Positions 12,346 to 23,266 of a stretch of DNA of 64,000 nucleotides are shown here, one piece after another. Every line of letters starts with the position of its first letter. Position 1 is the first letter of the stretch. Source of the DNA: Chelydra serpentina (taxonomy: Eukaryota > Chordata > Testudines > Chelydridae); the NCBI GenBank assembly GCA_037349315.1, contig JBAIAC010000574.1:1-64000 (forward strand). The letters run 5' to 3'. The translations under genes and the position numbers were made by a program. The notes under the pieces are model-generated. The model was not told the DNA's origin. It was given only the letters and a program-made list of their open reading frames with translations, and searched no databases.

Positions 12346-12599
12346 TACATCCTGGGGGCTGGGGAGGGGCAGATTTCACCGGGGTCGGGGGACACTCGCT
12401 ATTACCTGGCACCGGAGCAGGGGCTGGCGAGCCCTAGGGACGGACGCCTGCTGCTTCCCATCAGGGCTGGAGCAGAGACCGGGATCCTCTGGGGTTTGGC
12501 ACCTCCCGCTGGGGGCACGTGGACCAGGGCAGCCTCTGCCACCCCACGGCCCCCTGGTTGCCGGGACCTTTCCCCACCCTGCCAGCCCCCCATAGCTAG

Positions 12600-12750
12600 A
12601 ACCCAGGGGCCAGGTCAGGGCCTATCCCCAGCTCTGGGGCAAAGGGGTTGGGAGGGTCTAATGATTAGAGTGGGGGGCTGGGAGCCAGGACGCCTGGGTT
12701 CTATCTCCAGCTCTGGGAGGGGAGTGGGGTCTAGTGGCTAGGGGTGGGGG
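12600..12750 (+). repeat. Tandem MIR-type tRNA-like heads
   Basis: AATGATTAGAGTGGGGGGCT and AGGACGCCTGGGTTCTATCT are followed by the start of another unit (GAGGGGAGTGGGGTCTAGTG). Same unit as at 1396-1640 and 59459-60010. Confidence 0.65.
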
Positions 12751-12939
12751 CTGGCTCCAGCTCTTCCCATGGGATAACACTGCGGTCCTGGGGGCACCCC
12801 GGCAAAACCCACCCACCCAGCAACAGTTGTCCCGGCCCCAGACCCCCAGCTCTGGTCGGGGTGCAGGGCGGGGGGGAGCCGGAGCGCGGAGCTAGTGGGG
12901 CCCAGGGCACAGAGGGGGGGGCCCGGGGAGGGGGGAGGG

Positions 12940-13080
12940 GAGCAGGCTGGAGCTTTGTTTTATCAGTTCAAAGCGATGCGCCGGTTGTTTGCACTTCAAA
13001 GGGCGCAGCTGGGCCCGCACGGGACACAGGAAACGACGCGCGGAGTAATTAACAGCTGGGTTACAAGGGACCCCCTGAAA
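12940..13080. promoter_or_regulatory. Candidate regulatory element with two CTTTGAA sites
   Basis: A unique, less GC-rich island containing TTTGTTTTATCAGTTCAAAG, ACTTCAAAGGGCGC (both CTTTGAA on the minus strand, LEF-1-like) and GGAGTAATTAACAGC. It sits between poly-G tracts and a CA-rich minisatellite, about 4.2 kb upstream of the proposed SP5-like exon 1. No functional evidence beyond the motifs. Confidence 0.35.
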
Positions 13081-13159
13081 GAGCCCCCCCCCCCCCCCGC
13101 CCGCGCGCGCCACGACCCCCCCCCCCCCGCAACTGCACGTGCGCGCGCGCACAGATACA

Positions 13160-14375
13160 CAAGCAGGAATGCAACACACACACACCTGCTACAACTCCAC
13201 ACACCCCGCTGCAACTCCACACACACACACCCCTCTGCAACTCCACACCCACACCCCGCTGCAACTCCGCACACCCACACTTGCTGCAACTCCACACCTC
13301 ACTGCAATTCCACACACACACACCCTGCTGCAACTCCACACACACACCCTGCTACAACTCCACACACCCACACCCCGCTGCAACTCCACACACACCTGCT
13401 GCAACTCCACACACACACACACGCCTGCTACAACTCCACACACCCACACCCCGCTGCAACTCCACACACACCTGCTACAACTCCGCACACCCACACTTGC
13501 TGCAACTCCACACCTCACTGCGATGCCACACACACACCCCGCTACAACTCCACACACACACACACCCTGCTGCAACTCCACACCCACACACCCCGCTGCA
13601 ACTCCACACACCCACACTTGCTTCAACTCCACACCTCACTGCAATTCCACACACACACCCTGCTACAACTCCACACACACCTGCTACAACTCCACACACC
13701 CACACCCACACTTGCTGCAACTCCACACCTCACTGCAATTCCACACACACACCTGCTGCAACTCCGCACACCCACACCCCGCTGCAACTCCACACCTCAC
13801 TGCAATTCCACACACACACCCTGCTACAACTCCTCACACACCTGCTGCAACTCCACACACACACACACCCCTGCTACAACTCCACACATCCACACCCACA
13901 CTTGCTGCAACTCCACACCTCACTGCAACTCCACACACACACCCTGCTGCAACTCCATACACCCAGATGCCGCTGCAACTCCACACACCCACACCCACAC
14001 TTGCTGCAACTCCACACACACCTGCTGCAACTCCACACACACACACCTGCTACAACTCCACACACCCACACCCACACTTGCTGCAACTCCACACCTCACT
14101 GCAATGCCACACCCACACCCTGCTACAACTCCACACACCCACACCCCTGCTGCAACTCCACACACACACCCTGCTACAACTCCACACACCCACACCCCTG
14201 CTGCAACTCCACACACACACCCTGCTGCAACTCCATACACCCAGAATCCACTGCAACTCCACACACGCACACCCTCACTTGCTGCAACTCCACACACCCC
14301 TGCTGCAACTCCACACACCCCTGCTGCAACTCCACACACCCAGATGCCGCTGCAACTCCACACCCACACACACAG
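13160..14375. repeat. CTGCAACTCCACACACAC minisatellite
   Basis: Diverged tandem array of CTGCAACTCCACAC followed by variable CA-repeat linkers, with units of roughly 20-40 bp. Every frame is largely stop-free, giving spurious His/Thr/Pro- and Cys/Val/Gly-rich open frames longer than 500 residues. Confidence 0.9.
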
Positions 14376-15410
14376 AGCTGTCACCATGCACACTCACACA
14401 CACATGCAGGGTTGCGGGAGACGTGTCTTGGAAATGATACCTCTTCCCTGACTGCATTGGACCCTCCACACACACACACACAACCATTGGCCCACACAAC
14501 CTACCCACAAACACTTGCCACTAACACACACACCCAGCTGCTGCCAGACATTCACTGCACACACACACACTGCACGCACACACATGCACATGCTGCGGCA
14601 GCGCCAAGTCCACACACATACACACATAGACAACTCACACGCACCTAACATTGCTACACACACACACACACACACACCTGCCACCACTGATACACACATG
14701 AACACCCCCGCTGCTGCCACACGTGCAGTGCACAAACACATACACACTGCGCATGCGCACTGCACACACATGCATTGTCCAAACACACTGCACACACACA
14801 GACACTATACAAACACATGCATTGCACAAATACACTGCGCATGCACGCACTGCACACATGCACTGCACAAACACATGCACTGCAAACACACTGCATGCAC
14901 ACACACTTCACAAATGCACTGCATGCACACACACAGCACAAACCCATTGCATGCACTCACTGCACCACACACCACAGAAACACACGCATTGCAAAAACAC
15001 ACTGCACACACACACACATACTGCACACATGCACTGCGCAAACACTCACTGCACTCACTGCACAAAACACGCACTGCACAAACACACCGCCCCCATACGT
15101 GCAGTGCATGCACACACACGCACTGCGCAAACACACACACTGCATGCACACACACATACTGTGCAAACACGCACTGCACAAACACGCTGCACCCATACAC
15201 GCCCTGCACGCGCACACACACACACGCCCTACACACACACTGCATGTGCACACATGCACTACGAAACCACGGCGCAAACACACACACGCTCTGCACACAC
15301 ACCGCACATGTGCTGCTGCCACACTCATACAACACTCGCACACACACAACTCCGGTTGCTACACTCACGCACTCACACCCACCCACTTCTGCCTCTTGAT
15401 TCAACACCCA
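14376..15410. repeat. CA/TGCA-rich degenerate repeat
   Basis: Continues from the previous array as irregular CACTGCACAAACACATGCA-like modules. It ends near the return of unique sequence at about 15.4 kb. Confidence 0.8.
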
Positions 15411-16850
15411 GCCCAAGGCTACCTGGCATGGTCCCCCTGGGGGAGAGACTTCACCACCCTCTGCTGGCGCCCCCCCCCCTCACACACACACACCGAGCCC
15501 ATCTACACTGGCACTGTATGAACACGTTTGAGTGACAGCTGTCCTGTAGACGTGGCCAGGGGATACCAGCTCCTTGGGCTGTGGGGGATGGGGTGGGGTC
15601 CTGGCACATACCAGAGGGCTGGGAGTGGGGGAGGGGGCGACAGAAACAACCCCTCCCAGCAGGGCGTTCAATGAAACCCACCCTAGGGATGGAAAGTGCA
15701 AATGGAGGGTGGCCGGGCCCTCTGATCCCAGCCTGGGGGGGCAGCCCAGAGCCAGGAGATAAGGCAGCACAATGGGCTATTTGCATACAATGCCCCGCAC
15801 CCAGCCCTGGGGCCCAGCGAAGGGCAGGCCCAGGCCCAGGTATTCCCAAGGCCTTGGGGGTGGGGGAGGGGAGGAGAGCTGGGGGAGGGGCAAACCTGCA
15901 GAGTGGGGAGGATTCGGAGCGTTGCTGGCACACGTGTCCCCTCCCCCACCCCTTCTCCCTGCCAGGCTGGGGCCCGCGTGCCTCCTGCCAGCTCCCCCCT
16001 GCTGGGCCCTCGCGGCCCGCTCCCCGTATCTCACCACCTGGGCAGCGCGGGCGGATGCCAGCCCCTGTCTGGGTCCAGCCACCACAGCCAGGCCCCTGCC
16101 AGGCAGCAGACAGGCACGGACGCAGCAGGGTGCCACCCCCAGGCCGGACACATGGACACGGGCCCTGTCTTGGGGCCGGAGCCAGTCCCACATGGAAGGA
16201 GGGGGCCAGTCTTGGCAGAGCAGAGCCTCGGAGAAGGTGTGGGGGGGGCCTTGGCCATCTGTCTGGCCATCCATCCTGCTGTAATTCTGTCCATCTCCCA
16301 GTCAGTCTCTCGCGCTTTCCCGCAGGTGCCCATCACCGGGGTATCTGGGAGCAAATGTTAATAACGTCAATGGCTTCAAGCGGGTCTCTGACCCCCCGCC
16401 AAAAAAAAAGGTCAGGCATGGGAGAGTCGATGCTCCATCCCCCCCTCCCTTTCCCTGGAGGGGGTGGTCTGTGGGGCGACCTCTGGGCGCCCTTCCCCGG
16501 GGCGTGTCTGACTCTGTTACCCGGCGTGCCCGAAGGCGCTGGGTCCGAAGTGAGACACGCCGCCGTGGGCACCTGATCCCGGGGTGCCACGCTGAGGGGA
16601 TTCCTGTGGGCCCCTCCCCGCCTCTGCATGGCCACGAAACAGGAAGGTGCCGGTCGGGGTGGCCACAAGACAGAGAGAGGCAGGATGGCCCAGTGGTTAG
16701 AGCCAGGGGGACGTCCTGGGCCCTTGAATGGGCAGAGGGCACTGGGCAGAGGGCAGGGGGGCGTCCTGGCCCCACAAACTCCCTCCCCTGTCCTAGATGC
16801 AGCCAGCTCTGGGGTGAGTCCCGGGGCCAGGCCCTGCTGCGGGGCTGGAC
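15411..16850. other. Unique GC-rich upstream flank of SP5-like, no supported gene
   Basis: No exon supported. A weak tRNA-like head (CCCAGTGGTTAGAGCCAGGG) occurs near 16690. The stretch grades into the CpG-rich promoter region. Confidence 0.4.
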
Positions 16851-17040
16851 CCGGGAGGAACCATTCGCTGCATCCCATGCGCGCGTTCCCCTCCCCCGAC
16901 TCCCTAAAACCCCCCACCCCGCGCGGTACCTTTCAAGAGATAAAACGCGCCGCCGGGGCTCTTCACGCGGGCCCGATCGGCCCCTTTGCATCCATCACCA
17001 GCGGCCCAGCGGGGGAGCCCGGCGCTTAGCGGAGACCCAG

Positions 17041-17183
17041 CCAGACCCCTTTGAAATCCCTCCGGCTCGCGGAATGATTGGTTCGCTCCCGGACTTCAAA
17101 GGCTGCACTCCTGATTGGCTGAGGGGGCAGCCCCCCCCCAACAAAAAAAAAGTTTGCACGCGGGGGTGGGGGGGAGCGAAAAG
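17041..17183 (+). promoter_or_regulatory. Proposed promoter of the SP5-like gene
   Basis: CpG-rich and TATA-poor. Two inverted CCAAT boxes (ATTGG) lie at 17077-17081 and 17114-17118, and two LEF-1-type sites at 17048-17055 (CCTTTGAA) and 17095-17102 (TTCAAAGG). The first CCAAT box lies between the two LEF-like sites. A short unique exon-like segment with a strong donor follows. Promoter identity is inferred from motif order. Confidence 0.5.
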
Positions 17184-17322
17184 ATGCGGCCGGGGGAGAG
17201 GCGGCGGCTGGAGCAGGAGAGAGACGCCTGCGAGCCGCGGCGCTCCGCGGAGCAGCCCCGAGTCCCCGGGCGTGGGCGCAGGGCGCACGGCCCCCCGCTC
17301 CCGGCCTCCGGCCCTGCTGCAG
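17184..17322 (+). CDS. SP5L: SP5-like, proposed first coding exon
   Basis: ATG at 17184 has A at -3. The exon encodes 46 residues beginning [12 protein letters not shown] and ends CTGCAG|GTAAGG, a near-consensus donor. It ends in phase 1, exactly what the 20290 acceptor requires (G + GA gives Gly). The peptide does not resemble the known short SP5 first exon (which ends QAFLQ), so either the N-terminus has diverged, this is 5' UTR, or the true first exon is elsewhere. Confidence 0.42.
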
Positions 17323-20300
17323 GTAAGGGGCTTCCCTTCCGGCCGGGAACCCGGGCGATCTGCCGGCTCCGCGCCCCGGCGGGGCGGGGATGGGCCAAGG
17401 GACACCCCCGCCCCGTCCCCAGCTGGAACGCGGCGTGCGCCCCGGAGAGCTGCGTCCTTTCGTCCCCAAGTCCTGCGCCCTGCGCCGCAGGGAGGCGAAC
17501 CCGGCGCTGGGGGGGGGGATCCGAGGGCCCCGATCCTGAGCACGCCCTGCTGGGAGGCAGATCGCTGTGCGGAGCCGAGGGCGGGGGTGTTATATTTTTT
17601 GGAGGTGGGGAGCAAAGAGAGGCGATTCCCGTGGAAGATCCGCTCCTTGCGCTCTGCGTCCTTGCTGCTTAGCCTGGCACGGAACAGGGACCGTCTTCTC
17701 GCCCCCGGCCCGCCCTCCGGATCCCTCCCACTGAGCCCAGCCCGGGGCAAGCTAACCCTCGGGCTTTGCCTCTGTGTTAGACCCACGCCCCTTGGGCTTC
17801 TTCCCCGGGTCCCCAGCGGGTCGGCCGCACGCAGAGCCGGAGACACCCATGGAGCCAGCCAGGGGACAGGCTGCTTCCACGTGCCCAGAGGCCACGGGGA
17901 CAGGCAGACTGGTCAGCAGCGGGGCCCCAGGCTAGAAGATCAGGGCTGGAAGGGACCTAGGGAGGTACCTAGTCCAACTCCCGCTGCTCAAAGCAGGACC
18001 AATTCAAGCACCCAGGATCCTCCAGCCTGTGCCAAAGTCAGAGGGAGCTGAGCGCTGGGTCCTGCTCCCTCTCTGGTTATGGCTGGTGGGGGTGTCACAT
18101 TTTTAGACTCCCCCCCCCTCTCCCAAATCACAGGGCATGAGTCACTGCAGCCTCTGCCATGTGGAGCTGCTCCCCTCCCCCCCCCCCGCCCCTGCGAGAG
18201 CCTTCTCCAGAGCAGCCCCCAGGGCTCCTGCCGGTTCCCCTGAAACCTCAGCTGAGCCCCCTTGTGCCATTTATAACCGAGCAGGCTGGCTTGCCCGCTC
18301 GTGGGCGCAGGACAGGGTGCGTACCCGAGCGGTGCCCACACCACTGGTGATCCCCCCGTGTCTCCCTTGCGGTGATGGGGCCGGGGCCACTCTGGGCCGG
18401 CCTCTGCTCCCAGATACACGGGGTTCAGTGGGGACGCCCGTGGAAACGGGCCGGGCACTGGCGGGCGAGGGCGGCAAAGCCAAGTCCTCAAACCCTAGAG
18501 AGAAGCACTCCAGGATCTCCAAGGTAAAACGTCTCCGGAGCCCCAGAGACTGGACCCTGCTGGGTATCCCGGGCTGGGCTGTGCCAGGCGCCGTATAACA
18601 CCCACCCCTGTGCAGATGGACTGGGCAGGGGGGCAGTCATGGTGGCTTGGGTTAATACCCCAGCTTTGCCAGCGCCTCAACTTTCTAGTCACCCCAGGGG
18701 CTGCTGGCGACCCCGCTTTGCTGGCGTGACTGGGCATCGAGGCGTTGGGGGCTCTGTGCCAAGCTATGAGCAGGACGCTGGGCACTGGGAGGGTATAATT
18801 GACGGGGATCTATTCCCACCCTGAGGCTGATCAGCGGGGGGGGGGGGGGAATCCCCCCACCCGGGCACACACAGCCACTGGCACGGCTGCCAGGGCAGGG
18901 AGAGGCGTTTGCAGCTCCAGACCCCCGGCACGTCTATGGGGCTCCCAATGTGCTGGCTCCCCAGATGGGTCTGAGCTGTGCCCAGCATGCCCGACCCCCC
19001 CCACCCCCTTGCACCCACTGCCTGTCCTGGCAGGAAGCTGGGAAGGGCAGGACCCTGCTGGGGTGGGGGGTGGGTCAGTCCTGCTGGGGGAGCTGGTGCC
19101 CCGGGGACAGCATCAGAGGCTAAGGAGCAGCGGGGGCAGGGGGGGTCTGTTCTGTGGGTCCCTGGGCATCCCCCAGAGGCAGGATTATGGAGCTGGGGAG
19201 GGGGGTGCCCCAGGTGGGTGATAATGCAGCTTGGGGGGCTGGAGGCACCGTGGCTGGGGGGTGGGATGCTGTGATGGGAAGGCAGGTGGGTGATGGTCTG
19301 GCAGAGGAGAGGGGTGTTGGGGGTGAGGGGGCAGGTGATGCAGGGGCTGGGGGGTGACGCTCTGGTGCAGGGGGGGGAAGATGCCCAGGCTGGGAGGGGC
19401 AGGTGATGCAGGGGCTGGGGGGTGATGCTCTGGTGCAGGGGGGGAAGATGCCCAGGCTGGGGTGGGCAGGTGATGCAGGGGCTGGGGGGTGATGCTCTGG
19501 TGCAGGGGTGGGAAGATGCCCAGGCTGGGAGGGGCAGGTGATGCAGGGGCTGGGGGGTGACGCTCTGGTGCAGGGGTGGGAAGATGCCCAGGCTGGGGGG
19601 GCAGGTGATGCAGGGGCTGGGGGGTGATGCTCTGGTGCAGTGGGGTGGGAAGATGCCCGGGCTGGGGGGGGGCAGGTGATGCAGGGCCTGTGGGGGGGTG
19701 ACGCTCTGGTGCAGGTGGGGGAAGAGGCCCAGGCTGGTGGGGGGCAGGTGATGCAGGGGCTGGGGGGTGATGCTCTGGTGCAGTGGGGTGGGAAGATGCC
19801 CGGGCTGGGGGGGGGCAGGTGATGCAGGGCCTGTGGGGGGGTGACGCTCTGGTGCAGGGGGGGGAAGAGGCCCAGGCTGGTGGGGGGCAGGTGATGCAGG
19901 GGCTGGGGGGTGATGCTCTGGTGCAGTGGGGTGGGAAGATGCCCGGGCTGGGGGGGGCAGGTGATGCAGGGCCTGTGTGGGGGTGACGCTCTGGTGCAGT
20001 GGGGTGGGAAGATGCCCGGGCTGGGGGGGGGGGGGCAGGTGATGCAGGGCCTGTGGGGGGGTGACGCTCTGGTGCAGGGGGGGGGGAGAAGAGGCCCAGG
20101 CTGGTGGGGGGCAGGTGATGCAGGGGCTGGGGGGTGATGCTCTGGTGCAGTGGGGTGGGAAGATGCCCGGGCTGGGGGGGGGGCAGGTGATACAGGGACT
20201 GGGGGGGGTGACCCTGCAACACTGGTCCTGGGAGGGAGGTTATTCTCCCTGCTATCGGCCCTGCCTGACTCTGGCTCTCTCTGCCCCAGGACAGGACCCC

Positions 20301-21209
20301 GTCTCCTCCCTCACGCCAGCTGCCCCCCACCACCCCTCCTCGGCGTTCCTGGCAGCGGCGGTGGGACCCTCCTCTGCGGACTTGGCCCCGGCCTCAGGTG
20401 GCCCCCCCGGGATGTTTCAACTCTGGAGCCCTGAGGCGCCGGCCGGCTCCGGGCTGGGCGCCCACGCCGTGGCCTTCGGGCTGCCCAAGGCGCCGTACCC
20501 CGGGCACGGGGGCCCCCACGAGCTGCCCCTGACCCCGCCGGCCGAGCACCCCTACTCCTTCGAGCTGTCGCCCGCCAAGGTCCTGGCTCCCCAGGGGCCG
20601 CCCGGCTCCTACCACTTCCCCGAGGCGCAGGACTTCCCCGGCTTCCTGCCGAGCTCCGGCGGCATGGCCCCCCGGGCCCTGGGCACCCCCAGTGCCCCGG
20701 CCGCCACCGAAGCTGCCCCCTGGTGGAGCCTGCAGCAGCCCACCCCGGGCAACCTGCCTGCCTTCCCCCTGATGCTGGGGCCCCAGCCCCCGGCCCTGCT
20801 GCCCGGCTCCCCCAAGGGGCTACTGGGCCCGGCCCGGCGCTGCCGGCGCTGCAAGTGCCCCAACTGCCAGGCGGGCGCCGAGGAGCCGGGCCAGAAGAAG
20901 CAGCACGTCTGCCACCTGCCGGGCTGCGGGAAGGTCTACGGCAAGACCTCCCACCTGAAGGCCCACCTGCGCTGGCACGCGGGCGAGCGCCCCTTCGCCT
21001 GCCCCTGGCTGTACTGCGGGAAGAGCTTCACCCGCTCGGACGAGCTGCAGCGGCACCTGCGGACTCACACGGGCGAGAAGCGTTTCGGGTGCCAGGGCTG
21101 CGGGAAGCGCTTCATGCGCAGCGACCACCTGGCCAAGCACGCCAAGACCCATCAGGGCAAGCGGCCCAAGGGCGGCGGGGCCCCGCTGGGCGCCATCAAG
21201 CAGGAGTGA
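17184..21209 (+). CDS. SP5L: SP5-like zinc-finger transcription factor
   Basis: Two-exon model, join 17184-17322 and 20290-21209, 352 aa. The protein is a nuclear Sp/KLF factor binding GC/GT boxes. From N to C: Pro/Ala-rich region; HELPLTPP at about 123-130 and a PWWS motif near 196, both matched in SP5; buttonhead box CRRCKCPNC at 231-239; three C2H2 fingers at about 254-276, 284-306 and 314-334; C-terminal IKQE, which fits a SUMO-acceptor consensus. Fingers two and three carry RSDELQRH and RSDHLAKH, the usual Sp base-contact helices. The buttonhead box and fingers are closer to SP5 than to SP1-4, SP6 or SP7. It differs from SP5 in a much shorter linker and a divergent N-terminus. Exon 1 is less certain than exon 2. 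It could be the sp5l-type paralogue rather than SP5 itself; synteny with ARHGEF25 rather than HOXD favours that. Confidence 0.75.
17323..17930 (+). other. 5' part of SP5-like intron, end of CpG island
   Basis: GC-rich intronic sequence without recognised repeats; CpG density falls off after about 17560. Confidence 0.4.
17934..18050 (-). repeat. CR1 LINE fragment
   Basis: AGAAGATCAGGGCTGGAAGG, GACCTAGGGAGGTACCTAGT, CCAACTCCCGCTGCTCAAAG and CAGGACCAATTCAAGCACCC occur in order. This pattern is typical of CR1 elements of reptiles and birds, here antisense to the + strand. It is the best lineage clue in the window. Confidence 0.8.
18051..19315 (+). other. SP5-like intron, unique GC-rich sequence
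   Basis: No exon or recognised repeat apart from a G run near 18837-18850. Confidence 0.4.
19320..20215 (+). repeat. G-rich minisatellite in the SP5-like intron
   Basis: About 13 copies of a 60-75 bp unit containing GGGCAGGTGATGCAGGG, GGTGATGCTCTGGTGCAG and GGGAAGATGCCCAGGCTGG. The array stops about 75 nt before the exon 2 acceptor. The frequent GGG runs could form G-quadruplexes in the sense strand. Confidence 0.9.
20290..21209 (+). CDS. SP5L: SP5-like, terminal coding exon with zinc fingers
   Basis: Acceptor CTCTCTGCCCCAG|GACAGG at 20289/20290; TGA ends at 21209. Encodes 306 residues beginning QDPVSSLTP, which aligns with the start of SP5 exon 2, and carries all recognisable domains. Finger two reads CPWLYC where most Sp factors have CNWLFC, an unusual local change that keeps the zinc ligands. 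Confidence 0.92.
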
Positions 21210-22360
21210 GGGGGCTGCGGAGGGGGAGCGGCGGGGCGCAGTTGCTACGGGGGACTGAGACCTGCGGGGTGGGGGGGGAGGGAAACTGAGGCACGACCTC
21301 CTGGCCACACAAACACGCCCCCTTGTGCGCACACAGTCACACACACACCTGGAGAGACACGAGGCAGAGTGGATCCCGCCTGGGATTTTCCGTCGTGCGG
21401 GAAAGGTCCCCAATCCGGCCGCTTGGGGCATGTTTCACCCCCAGGGATGTTCCGAAATAGCCCCGGTCGCCCTGATCACGCGGCCCAAAGCGCCTGGTTC
21501 CTCCAGGGTGGACCCCAGCGTCTCCACCGGGCCGGGCGGGTTTCCCCCGGGCAGCCCGGATGCCCGCGGCGCAGCCAGGGGCAAGCAGCCGGGGCCGTCC
21601 CCGTCCCTCTCCATGGGAAACTTTGAGACCGTCGCCGTGAGACGTTGGGAGTTTGGCATTTCCCGACAGAAAATTTTGGGTCGAAGAGAGACCCCACCCC
21701 CCAGCACCCTAGACACCCGCAGAGATGCCCCCCCCCCCCCCGGAACACCCAGAGATGCCCCCCCCGGAACACCCCATCCACACACGGAGACGCCTCCCCC
21801 GGAGCACCCCGGACACCCACGGAGACGCCTCCCCCGGAGCACCCCGGACACCCACAGAGATGCCCCCCCAGAGCACCCTGGACACCCGCAGAGACCCACC
21901 CCGCCCCCAGAGAGCATGGACACACCCATAGAGACACCCTCAGGAGTCTCTCAAATTTCCACAGCGCACCTCCCTCGGGAAAAGCCAGACCTTGTGACCC
22001 AGGGGTGTGTGGGGACCCCCCACCCCTGGACCTTCTCCCGCATGGATCTTCACCAGGACTGATGGAGCGGCCAGTCCTGCGACCCCCCGGCCCAGCTGGC
22101 GGCTGCATGGGTCGGGGAGGTGCGGGGGCGGTTAGAACTAAACAACCGGCCCTGAGACCCCCTGTCCTGGGGGGGGCCTGACGCCTGGAGCCCAGAGTCA
22201 ACATGGGGGCAACTGCCAAATCCCCCTTCCGCCGCAGTGACTGTGACATCACAGCGAGCGAGGTCACACACACGCGTCTGACATCAGTGTGGGCGGGGCC
22301 AGCGTGGGGGCGGGGTTGGTTCCAGGAGGCCCCTGTGTACAGCGCATGACACCCATTAAA
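21210..22360 (+). other. SP5L: SP5-like 3' UTR, with ATTAAA signal
   Basis: No further splice is needed after the stop. ATTAAA at 22355-22360 is the first acceptable polyadenylation hexamer downstream. A second, canonical AATAAA lies at 23282-23287, so a longer 3' UTR is possible. Confidence 0.5.
21690..21925 (+). repeat. 35-bp minisatellite in the SP5-like 3' UTR
   Basis: About six copies of a C-rich unit of about 35 bp (GAGACGCCTCCCCCGGAGCA, CCCCGGACACCCA), variable at the ends. Confidence 0.8.
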
Positions 22361-22940
22361 CGCCTGACCCCCCCCCCCCCAGGCACTCTGGTTGGTCCAG
22401 TCTCTAGGGCCCTGGCGGGACGGAGCGGGGGGGCGGGACCCCAACCTGGCTGAGATGGGGGTCACCACCCAGAGAACGGGGGCAGCCCTGGGGTGCTGTG
22501 AGGCACCCCCAGAATGCAGCCACCTCTGGGGGGGGGCAGAACGGGCGAGGGGCTGAGCCCACGTTATCCCCCCATTCCCACCCCACCTGCGCCACATGGG
22601 GCTCTGGGGGGGAATGTCAGAGCGGACCCCCACACATTTTGGGCCCATAGCAAGAGAGGGCTGTTTCAGGGAGCAAGGTTGCGGGGGGGGGGGGGGGGGG
22701 GAAATACAGGAATCCCTCGTAGGGGGGGCTCATTCCTGGGGGAGCTGTGGAGTCTGATTGGGCCAATCCCCGCATTAGCCCTGGCCGGGGGGCAGAGCCA
22801 GCAAGTGGGTAAACACCCCCCTATCCCCTGCAGGAGGGGGAGCTGGCCCTTAGATCTGATCTGTCTTAACACCCCCGCCCATGCCCCTCTCAGCCCCTGC
22901 CCCTCACTCCCGCCCCACAGCCAACACCCCATACCCCCAA
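22361..22940. other. Intergenic between SP5-like and ARHGEF25, no gene seen
   Basis: Contains a long G run at about 22682-22701 and otherwise unique sequence. Confidence 0.35.
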
Positions 22941-22947
22941 TCTGCAG

Positions 22948-23230
22948 GCCTTGACTGGGGGGCCCTGCTGCCCCCCTCCCCCAGAGCCGGGCCCGGCTTT
23001 TCCCTTCCTGGGGTCAACGCAGCCCTGCCAGGGGGTCAGCAGTATGAGGCGCTGCCCCCCTACCCTGAGCCCATGGTGCCTGGCGCTGCCCCAGAGAGGG
23101 GCCTGCCCCACACAGGCGTGAGCCCTGCACGGGACCTTGCTCCTACGGATGGGGGGGGGCTGGGGGCTGCCCCCCAGGAGCACAGGAGGTGCTGTCACCC
23201 CATAGAGGCCGGGGGGGGGGGGCCTCCGAG
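22948..23230 (+). other. Possible terminal exon of an unidentified + strand transcript
   Basis: A pyrimidine tract and CTGCAG precede an open frame reading LDWGALLPPSPRAG and QYEALPPYPEPMVPG, of lower repetitiveness than its surroundings. It lies just before AATAAA at 23282. I do not recognise the peptide. It may be UTR of the SP5-like gene or chance. Confidence 0.2.
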
Positions 23231-23266
23231 CTCAGCCAATTTTTCCCCATTTGATAAACCAAAAAC

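Noticed and set aside
12895..14451. 518-residue and overlapping 432/455-residue open frames
   Set aside because: They are produced by the stop-free CTGCAACTCCACACAC array and occur in all three + frames; composition is only Thr/His/Pro/Ala/Asn/Cys. No domain, no splice sites.
19185..20333. 382-residue minus-strand open frame opposite the SP5-like intron
   Set aside because: Translation of a 60-75 bp minisatellite; no domain or conserved ends.
20820..21431. 203-residue minus-strand open frame over the zinc fingers
   Set aside because: Shadow of the GC-rich SP5-like coding strand.
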